DNA from: Fusobacterium sp.
Lineage (GTDB): Bacteria; Fusobacteriota; Fusobacteriia; Fusobacteriales; Fusobacteriaceae
Length of the DNA stretch: 21,550 bases
NCBI GenBank assembly: GCA_020024915.1
Contig: JAHHSZ010000021.1
Span: 1 to 21,550 of the forward strand
Reading direction: 5' to 3'
This document shows, piece by piece, positions 16,234-21,550 of the stretch. The position numbers and the translations under genes are program-made. Each line of letters begins with the position of its first letter. The stretch's first letter is position 1. Below the pieces are notes generated by a model. That model did no database searches, was not told where the DNA came from, and was given only the letters and a program-made list of their open reading frames with translations.

Positions 16234-16321
16234 AAAATATTAAATTGTCAGTTTTTTACCTTATTCATATCACTATATATTTTTTTAATACATAGTATTA
16301 ACAAACATTACTTTCAATATA

Positions 16322-16350
16322 AGCATATTACATACAATATTAATTGTCAA
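16322..16350 (-). promoter_or_regulatory. Promoter of the lysine fermentation operon
   Basis: On the minus strand consensus TTGACA (16345-16350) lies 17 bases before TATGCT (16322-16327). Transcription would begin near 16315, about 80 bases before the riboswitch P1 and roughly 360 bases before kal. A second, weaker candidate (TTGAAA, 17 bases, TATGTA) lies just downstream at about 16289-16317. Confidence 0.6.
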
Positions 16351-16492
16351 GAAATTATTTTTTTAAATAAATTATATCACATTTATTAATTTTTCTTGTT
16401 TTTTAAAAGTATCATATTTCCTTATTTTACGCCATCTCACACTCATTAAAAAAATATACTTTTAGAAAAAATATCATTTTGTAATTTTTTAG

Positions 16493-16521
16493 TTGAAATA
16501 TAATTAAAATTGAACTATAAT
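16493..16521 (+). promoter_or_regulatory. Promoter of the NhaC-family transporter gene
   Basis: TTGAAA (16493-16498) is followed after 17 bases by consensus TATAAT (16516-16521), giving a leader of about 160 bases. The promoter lies within three TTGAA-n-TATAATTAA-like direct repeats at about 16493, 16510 and 16534. Confidence 0.7.
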
Positions 16522-16537
16522 TAACATATAGATTGAA

Positions 16538-16585
16538 ATGATATTAATTATTAATTATTATTATTATTATAATTAATACTATCAT
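16538..16585 (+). repeat. Inverted repeat with ATT run in the transporter leader
   Basis: ATGATATTAATTAT (16538-16551) is the inverse of ATAATTAATActATCAT (16569-16585) except for a small bulge; the loop is an ATT-repeat run. It begins about 10 bases after the expected start of transcription, so it could be an operator or an RNA hairpin at the 5' end of the message. The remaining leader (16586-16675) shows only AT-rich sequence, including AAATTTAATTTT twice (about 16607 and 16641). No second riboswitch is seen. Confidence 0.5.
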
Positions 16586-16686
16586 TGTAATCACAAAACT
16601 AATTTTAAAATTTAATTTTACTAGTATTCACCTACATAATTAAATTTAATTTTGGACCAAACAAAATATTTAGGAGGGTAAATTAT

Positions 16687-18132
16687 ATGGTCGAGTTTAT
16701 TAAATTAATGCCAGTTTTTATTTTAGCTGCACTTATGATGTCAGGATTTGATGCTTTACTTGCTGCACCTTTAGCAACAGTTGCTGCAGCAGTAGCTGCA
16801 ATGGTTACAGAAAAAAGAAAATTTTCTGAAATCCTTGATGCTGCTTTAGCAAATGTTAGAGAAATTACTGTTGCTCTATTTATTTTAATGATGGCTTATG
16901 CTATGGCTGAGGTATTTATGGCTACTGGAGTTGGAGCTGCTATCATCAATGTGGCATTAAGATTGGGAATTACAGGAAAAACTGTTGCATTAGTGGGAGC
17001 AATTGTTACTTCTATTCTTTCAATAGCTACTGGATCAAGCTGGGGTACTTTTGCTGCTTGTGCTCCAATATTCTTATGGTTAAATCATATTGTTGGGGGG
17101 AATATTATGTTAACTATGGGAGCTATAGCTGGAGGAGCTTGTTTTGGTGATAATATAGGACTCATTTCAGATACTACTATAGTTAGTTCTGGTATCCAAG
17201 GTGTTGAAGTTGTTAAAAGAATTAGACACCAAGGTGTTTGGTCAGCCTTAGTTTTAATCTCTGGTATTATCTGTTTTGGACTTGCTGGAATATTTATGGG
17301 ATTACCAGCAGTAGTTGGAGATGGAGCTGCTGCTATTAATCAAATTCCAGCTGAAGTTTGGACAAAACTTGCTGAAGAGAGAGAATCAGCTGTAACTCTA
17401 TTAAACCAAGTTAGAGATGGTGTTCCAGTTTATATGATAATTCCTTTAATATTAGTTCTACTATTTGCATTTAAAGGATATCAAACATTTATTTGTTTAT
17501 TCATTGGTATTATTTCATCATATATACTTGGATACTTTGCTGGAACTGTTACTAGTACAAAAGCTTTTCTTCAAGATCTAATCTTTGTTGGATTTGAAGG
17601 TGCAGGATCTTGGGTTATAGTTATGATGATGTGGGTTGCGGCTTTTGGTGGAATAATGAAATTGATGGACGCATTCAAACCTTTATCAACACTACTAATT
17701 AAAATCTCTAAAAATGTAAGACAACTTATGTTCTGGAATGGAGCTTTATCAATATTTGGAAATATGGCTCTAGCTGATGAGATGGCACAAATAGTTACAA
17801 TAGGACCAATCATTAAAGATCTTGTTGAGAAAAATGTAGAAGGTTCTCCAGAAGATATAGAGGTATTGAGACTTAGAAATGCTACATTTAGTGATGCTAT
17901 GGGAGTATTTGGATCTCAATTAATTCCTTGGCATGTATATATTGGATTCTATTTAGGAATTGCAACTACAGTATATCCATTAGAAGCATTCTCTCCAATA
18001 GATATTATCCAATATAACTTTATAGCATTTATAGCTGTAATAAGTATGTTATTACTAACTTTAACAGGTTTTGATAGATTCATTCCTAGATTTGCATTAC
18101 CTCGAGAACCAGAAGTAAAATTAAGAAAATAG
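16687..18132 (+). CDS. NhaC-family sodium/proton antiporter-like transporter
   Basis: This 481-residue membrane protein has about 11-12 hydrophobic segments. It carries the family marks GSSWGTFAACAPI (about residues 117-129) and GACFGDNIGLISDTTIVSSG (about 154-173), the conserved aspartate-rich stretch of the NhaC/YuiF group of the ion transporter superfamily. A second copy of the fold begins near 285, and NMALADEMAQI (about 359-369) is the second-half counterpart. AGGAGGG precedes the ATG. Members exchange sodium and protons, and some move amino or organic acids with sodium. The gene is transcribed away from the lysine operon from its own promoter, and a strong terminator follows it. A link to lysine or product transport is suggested by position only; the substrate is not determined. 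Confidence 0.85.
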   Translation: MVEFIKLMPVFILAALMMSGFDALLAAPLATVAAAVAAMVTEKRKFSEILDAALANVREITVALFILMMAYAMAEVFMATGVGAAIINVALRLGITGKTVALVGAIVTSILSIATGSSWGTFAACAPIFLWLNHIVGGNIMLTMGAIAGGACFGDNIGLISDTTIVSSGIQGVEVVKRIRHQGVWSALVLISGIICFGLAGIFMGLPAVVGDGAAAINQIPAEVWTKLAEERESAVTLLNQVRDGVPVYMIIPLILVLLFAFKGYQTFICLFIGIISSYILGYFAGTVTSTKAFLQDLIFVGFEGAGSWVIVMMMWVAAFGGIMKLMDAFKPLSTLLIKISKNVRQLMFWNGALSIFGNMALADEMAQIVTIGPIIKDLVEKNVEGSPEDIEVLRLRNATFSDAMGVFGSQLIPWHVYIGFYLGIATTVYPLEAFSPIDIIQYNFIAFIAVISMLLLTLTGFDRFIPRFALPREPEVKLRK

Positions 18133-18151
18133 TTAAAAATTAATGGTGAAT

Positions 18152-18189
18152 ACATAAAAAAGAGAGCAATATTGCTCTCTTTTTTATGT
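18152..18189. terminator. Perfect 38-base palindromic terminator
   Basis: The arms ACATAAAAAAGAGAGCAAT (18152-18170) and its exact complement (18171-18189) form a 19-bp inverted repeat without mismatches. The GAGAGC/GCTCTC core is flanked by A-run and T-run, so it can end transcription in either direction. It separates the transporter gene from the RpiR gene. Confidence 0.9.
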
Positions 18190-18196
18190 ATATTTA

Positions 18197-18205
18197 TGTT
18201 ATAAT
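18197..18205 (+). promoter_or_regulatory. Extended -10 promoter of the RpiR gene
   Basis: TGTTATAAT fits the extended -10 pattern TGnTATAAT; a second TATAAT overlaps at 18205-18210. There is no good -35, since that position falls in the terminator T-run. The start would be about 17 bases before the ATG, whose ribosome site is GAGGTG. Confidence 0.5.
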
Positions 18206-18228
18206 ATAATAAAAATATGAGGTGACAT

Positions 18229-19074
18229 ATGATTAGATTTCAAAATTTCTACAAAAAAAATTTTAATACTTTAACTAAAACTGAAAAAAAAATCTTAGAA
18301 TACCTAATTAAAAATCCTAAGAATATTATTACCTACACAGCTTTAGAAATTGGAAAAGAGCTAAATATTAGTGATGCTTCTGTTTTAAGATTTTCAAAAA
18401 CTCTTGGTTTTGAAAAATTTAACGATTTAAAAATATATATCACTTCTAATTTAACATCTTCCAATCTCAATGAAAGAATCATTAAAAATTGGAACAATTT
18501 TAATTCAGAAAATGATATAATCACTAAAATAGTTAATGCTGATATCACAAATATTAAAGAGTTTATTGAAACATTGGATTTAAATCAATTAAATAAAACA
18601 ATACATATCTTAGAAAATTCCAATAAAATTTATTTTTTAGGTCTTGGGTCAAGTAAAGGAATTTCACAGTTTATGTTTTGGTATATGAGACGTCTAGGTT
18701 TTAATACTGAATGTATCAATGAAGGTGGTCTTGGACTTTATGAAACCTTATCACATATAAAAAGCAAGGATACTATTTTTATTTTTTCATTCCCTAGAAT
18801 ATTGGAAGATGAGGTAAGAATCCTTGAACTAGTGAAGAAAAAAGGGAGTAAAATTATTGCTATTACAAATACAGAATTCTCTGAAATCTCTTTTCTTAGT
18901 GATATATTATTCCAAGTTGAAGTAGAAAATTCAGGATTTTTTAACTCTTATGTTGTTCCTATTCAACTATGTAACTTAATATTGACAATGCTATTTGAAA
19001 AAAATAAAGATACTTTATATAAAGAGATTAAAGAAAATAGTTTTGTTCAAGATTTTCTATTCCACAATTTATAA
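18229..19074 (+). CDS. MurR/RpiR-family transcriptional regulator
   Basis: This 281-residue protein has an N-terminal HTH_6 DNA-binding domain (about 1-75, helix-turn-helix near ALEIGKELNISDASVLRFSKTLGF) followed by a SIS sugar-isomerase-like domain (about 120-255, with the phosphosugar-loop-like GLGSSKG at 138-144). Family members usually sense phosphosugars or related metabolites and act as repressors or activators of neighbouring genes. Here the neighbours are a transporter upstream and a C26 hydrolase and AGCS symporter downstream, so the effector may be amino-acid related. It stands alone between a terminator and a new promoter. It is the only transcription regulator among the plus-strand genes and the best candidate for binding the repeats at 19209-19243. 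Confidence 0.92.
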   Translation: MIRFQNFYKKNFNTLTKTEKKILEYLIKNPKNIITYTALEIGKELNISDASVLRFSKTLGFEKFNDLKIYITSNLTSSNLNERIIKNWNNFNSENDIITKIVNADITNIKEFIETLDLNQLNKTIHILENSNKIYFLGLGSSKGISQFMFWYMRRLGFNTECINEGGLGLYETLSHIKSKDTIFIFSFPRILEDEVRILELVKKKGSKIIAITNTEFSEISFLSDILFQVEVENSGFFNSYVVPIQLCNLILTMLFEKNKDTLYKEIKENSFVQDFLFHNL

Positions 19075-19170
19075 TTGATTTTATTAATACATTATTTATA
19101 TCATAAATATATTTATTTATTTTATTTATATTTTTGTTTTATAAATGATGTATTTTTATTTTTTTAATAC

Positions 19171-19188
19171 ATAAAATATATATTTTAT
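19171..19188. repeat. 18-base AT palindrome upstream of the hydrolase promoter
   Basis: ATAAAATATATATTTTAT is a perfect palindrome ending 12 bases before the -35 at 19200. The region 19075-19199 is otherwise extremely AT-rich, with no gene. It could be an operator, a bent UP-like element or a weak RNA hairpin after the RpiR gene. Confidence 0.35.
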
Positions 19189-19199
19189 TACATATTTTA

Positions 19200-19228
19200 T
19201 TGACTTCGCTACATTTAGAGTGTATAAT
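19200..19228 (+). promoter_or_regulatory. Promoter of the C26 hydrolase-symporter operon
   Basis: TTGACT (19200-19205) and TATAAT (19223-19228) are separated by 17 bases. The start point would be near 19235 and the leader only about 25 bases. Confidence 0.8.
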
Positions 19229-19243
19229 GTAGTATAAACTACA
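19209..19243. promoter_or_regulatory. Overlapping CTACA/TGTAG operator-like repeats
   Basis: CTACATT (19209-19215) is the inverse of AATGTAG (19226-19232). TGTAGT (19228-19233) is also the inverse of ACTACA (19238-19243) with ATAA between. The three half-sites cover the spacer, -10 and start point of the promoter, the usual place for a repressor site. The RpiR-family protein encoded just upstream is a candidate binder. Confidence 0.5.
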
Positions 19244-19258
19244 AAACGGAGGATTTTT

Positions 19259-19984
19259 ATGAATAAACCTATAATCGGTATTACATCTGCATATGAGATT
19301 GAAGATGGACTTCGTAATTACCACAGAACTACTGTTAGCATTGATTATTCTAAGTCAATTATAGCTGCTGGTGGTGTTCCTATAGTTTTACCTGTAACAT
19401 CTGATTTAGAAATTATAAAAAAACAGTTGTCGCTTCTTGATGGCCTAATATTAGCTGGGGGAACTGATATAAACCCTTTATACTACAATCAGGATTTCAA
19501 AGAAAGCATAGGAGTTGTCTCTCCTGAAAGAGATGAAGGTGAGTTAATCCTTTTAAGAGAATTTTTTAAAACTGGTAAACCTATTCTTGGAATATGTAGA
19601 GGACATCAACTCTTAAATATATTTAGAGGTGGAAGTTTATATCAAGATCTTAAGTATTTTGAGAAACCTGTTTTAAAACACAGACAAGATTTTTATCCTG
19701 AATTAGCTGTACATAATGTTAAAATAATTGATTCAGATAATATGTTATCAAAACTATACGGTAACAGTATTTTGACAAATTCTTTTCATCACCAATCTAT
19801 TGATAAATTAGGAGCTGGATTAACTACCATTGCAATTACTGAGGATGGAATTATTGAAGCTATTCAGATGAAATCACATAAATTTTTATATGGAATACAA
19901 TGGCATCCAGAAATGATGACAGCTAGAGGAAATGAGGATATGAAAAAAATTTTTATTGAATTTATTAAACACTGTAATAAATAA
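19259..19984 (+). CDS. Class I glutamine amidotransferase-like (C26) hydrolase
   Basis: This 241-residue cytoplasmic protein belongs to the peptidase C26 / PuuD-like group that hydrolyses gamma-glutamyl bonds, for example gamma-glutamyl-GABA. The catalytic triad is visible: C113 in GICRGHQ, H216 and E218 in QWHPE. The LILAGGTDINP stretch (about 63-73) marks this family. GGAGG precedes the ATG. It lies 20 bases before the AGCS symporter gene, so the two are co-transcribed. Pairing suggests the imported amino compound is either the product or the carrier of a gamma-glutamyl conjugate. The exact substrate cannot be read from the sequence. Confidence 0.88.
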   Translation: MNKPIIGITSAYEIEDGLRNYHRTTVSIDYSKSIIAAGGVPIVLPVTSDLEIIKKQLSLLDGLILAGGTDINPLYYNQDFKESIGVVSPERDEGELILLREFFKTGKPILGICRGHQLLNIFRGGSLYQDLKYFEKPVLKHRQDFYPELAVHNVKIIDSDNMLSKLYGNSILTNSFHHQSIDKLGAGLTTIAITEDGIIEAIQMKSHKFLYGIQWHPEMMTARGNEDMKKIFIEFIKHCNK

Positions 19985-20004
19985 AGCAAAATGGAGGGGT
20001 TTAA

Positions 20005-21459
20005 ATGTTACAATATTTTGAAATGTTAGTCAATTTTTTGTGGGGATTACCTATAATCATCATCATTCTTGGTACTGGAATATACTTTACTATAAAAACT
20101 AGATTTTTTCAAATATTTTATCTAAAACATATATTTTCTGAAACTATATTAAAAATTATAAGAAAAGGAAATAAAGCTGAAGGCAAGGGAAAAGGCCTTA
20201 TTACTCCTTTTGAAGCTGTTGCTACTGCCATTGGTGGTTCTGTAGGAGTTGGAAATATTGGTGGAGTTGCTACTGCTATGGCTGTGGGCGGTCCTGGTTC
20301 TCTATTTTGGTTATGGATTGCTGCTTTAGTTGGAATGATACTTAAGATGGCAGAAGTTTCACTTGGTGTTTACTATAGACAAAAGGATGAAAAAGGAGAG
20401 CTTTATGGTGGACCTACTTACTACATGGAAAAAGGATTGGGAGAAGAAAAAGGACATAAATGGTGGTTTATTCCTGCAATTATATTTGGTGGTGGTATTT
20501 TTTCTACATTTTTTATAACTGTTCAAAATTACACAGTATCTGAAGCTGTAAGCTCTGCTTTTGGAATAAAAATAATATCTGCTAGTATTATTTATATTAT
20601 TTGTAATTACGTTCTAATTATAGGCGGTATTAAATCTCTTGGAAAATTAGCAGGAAAAATAGTGCCTTTTATGTGCATATTTTATATTGGAGCAGCTTTA
20701 TATATAATTATAATTAACATCAATAATCTTCCTGAAACCTTTAAATTAATTTTCTCTGGAGCTTTTACTGGTACTGCTGCTATTGGTGGATTTACTGGTG
20801 CTGCTTTCAGACAAGTTATGAGAATTGGTATGGCAAGATCTGTATTCAGTAATGAAGCTGGTTGGGGAAGTTCTCCTATGATACATGCTTCTGCACAAAC
20901 TGATCATCCTATAAAACAGGGGCTTTGGGGAGCTTTTGAGGTATTTATTGATACTATTGTCGTTTGTACTTTAACCTGTTTAGTTATTATTATTACAGGA
21001 GTGTGGAACAGTGGTGCTACTGGTGCTACTCTTACTCTTAGTGCTTTTGAAACTGGAATGGGAACAGCTAGTAAAATATTTATAGCTACTGGTATTTTCT
21101 TATTTGGTGTTACTACTTCATCTGGATGGTATGCATATTATGAAATAATTTTAAGACATTTAATGAAATCCTCTCCTAAATTAAAAGATGCTATCCTTAA
21201 ATTTTATAAAATATTTTATCCTGTTCCTGGTTTTATAATGGTTGTAATGGCTACTACTATTGGAATGCCAGGATCAACAGTTTGGCTATTTGCCGATTTT
21301 ACTACTGCTATCCCTACATTTATAAACGTTGCTGTTATTCTTTATTTAAGTGGCACTTTTTTCAAACTATTTAAAGATTATAAAAGTAAATATATTCTAA
21401 AACAAGAGGTAAAACCTGAAGATAAAATTTTTATATTTTATGAAGATAAAAATAACTAA
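20005..21459 (+). CDS. AGCS-family alanine/glycine:sodium symporter
   Basis: This 484-residue membrane protein of the amino acid/carrier protein family imports small neutral amino acids with sodium. It has about 10-11 membrane segments. Family hallmarks include GIYFTIKTRFFQ near the N-terminus, GGSVGVGNIGGVATAMAVGGPG (about residues 73-94) and the signature GMARSVFSNEAGWGSSPMIHA (about 274-294). AATGGAGGGG precedes the ATG. It is the second gene of the operon with the C26 hydrolase, and a terminator follows at once. Substrates in this family are usually alanine or glycine; another amino acid, such as a gamma-glutamyl product, is possible. Confidence 0.93.
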   Translation: MLQYFEMLVNFLWGLPIIIIILGTGIYFTIKTRFFQIFYLKHIFSETILKIIRKGNKAEGKGKGLITPFEAVATAIGGSVGVGNIGGVATAMAVGGPGSLFWLWIAALVGMILKMAEVSLGVYYRQKDEKGELYGGPTYYMEKGLGEEKGHKWWFIPAIIFGGGIFSTFFITVQNYTVSEAVSSAFGIKIISASIIYIICNYVLIIGGIKSLGKLAGKIVPFMCIFYIGAALYIIIININNLPETFKLIFSGAFTGTAAIGGFTGAAFRQVMRIGMARSVFSNEAGWGSSPMIHASAQTDHPIKQGLWGAFEVFIDTIVVCTLTCLVIIITGVWNSGATGATLTLSAFETGMGTASKIFIATGIFLFGVTTSSGWYAYYEIILRHLMKSSPKLKDAILKFYKIFYPVPGFIMVVMATTIGMPGSTVWLFADFTTAIPTFINVAVILYLSGTFFKLFKDYKSKYILKQEVKPEDKIFIFYEDKNN

Positions 21460-21468
21460 ATAATTACT

Positions 21469-21502
21469 AAAAAGGTGAGCACATACCTGTACTCTCCTTT
21501 TT
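21469..21502. terminator. Terminator after the AGCS symporter gene
   Basis: AAAAAGG (21469-21475) pairs with CCTTTTT (21496-21502). GAG/CTC adds three more pairs after a T-T mismatch. T-run and A-run on the two sides allow it to work in both directions, which fits a converging gene at the right edge. Confidence 0.8.
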
Positions 21503-21512
21503 CATAGAATAG

Positions 21513-21550
21513 CTATATCAATTCTTTTAAATTTTTTAATTCTTCCTCTA
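21513..21550 (-). CDS. Possible C-terminal end of a minus-strand gene
   Basis: From the right edge a minus-strand frame reads EEELKNLKELI-like codons (GAG GAA GAA TTA AAA AAT TTA AAA GAA TTG ATA) and stops at TAG, 21513-21515. The charged helical composition and the two-way terminator just beyond it make a gene end plausible. Only 11 complete sense codons are visible, so identity cannot be judged. Confidence 0.35.
   Translation of the reverse strand, partial: EEELKNLKELI

Noticed and set aside
16545..16572. ATT run considered as a CRISPR or iteron array
   Set aside because: It is a short simple-sequence run with no spacers and no associated genes.
16528..16686. Looked for a second lysine riboswitch before the transporter gene
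   Set aside because: None of the aptamer blocks (AGAGGTGC, GCCGAA, CTGTCA, GGAGAGCTA) is present on the plus strand there.
19139..19324. Minus-strand open frame of 61 codons over the hydrolase promoter
   Set aside because: It overlaps a strong promoter and the start of the hydrolase gene, and has no ribosome site or family similarity.

Overview
This is an AT-rich window with the codon use and gene families of Fusobacterium. The F. varium / F. ulcerans / F. nucleatum group fits best. The evidence is a complete lysine-fermentation cluster in the order known from fusobacteria (kal-kce-kdd-kamA-kamB-kamC-kamD-kamE), together with fusobacterial-style housekeeping genes. Genus assignment is an inference from content and composition; no database search was run.

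Layout. (1) 1-103: a strong minus-strand promoter pointing off the left edge. (2) 104-981 (-): a PhzF-family gene broken by a one-base frameshift. (3) 1045-2243 (-): a three-gene envelope-stress-like module of an ECF sigma factor, a small single-pass membrane protein (candidate anti-sigma) and a secreted helical protein. An ECF-type promoter lies just ahead of it. (4) 2298-7318 (-): a compact housekeeping operon, miaB-rho-LysM/M23 peptidase-ispG-lipoprotein, behind a good sigma-70 promoter at 7382-7410. (5) 7485-15956 (-): the lysine fermentation operon, ended by a terminator at 7435-7472. (6) 15957-16686: a 730-base divergent control region with a lysine riboswitch on the minus strand and a promoter on the plus strand. 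(7) 16687-21459 (+): an NhaC-family transporter, an RpiR-family regulator, a class-I glutamine amidotransferase-like (C26) hydrolase and an AGCS amino-acid:sodium symporter. (8) The right edge may hold the last codons of another minus-strand gene.

How the genes work together. KamA moves the alpha-amino group of L-lysine to give beta-lysine. KamD/KamE move the terminal amino group to give 3,5-diaminohexanoate, with KamB/KamC as the presumed ATP-dependent partner that keeps this B12 enzyme active. Kdd oxidises the product, and Kce cleaves it with acetyl-CoA to acetoacetate and 3-aminobutyryl-CoA. Kal removes ammonia to give crotonyl-CoA, which enters butyrate formation (those later genes are not in the window). 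A lysine-sensing RNA at the head of this operon makes the substrate the likely signal. The plus-strand transporters and hydrolase probably supply amino acids or small gamma-glutamyl compounds, and the RpiR protein is the obvious local regulator.

The most interesting observations are the lysine riboswitch placed in front of a catabolic operon, the ECF module with its likely self-regulated promoter, the frameshifted PhzF gene, and the operator-like repeats around the plus-strand promoters.
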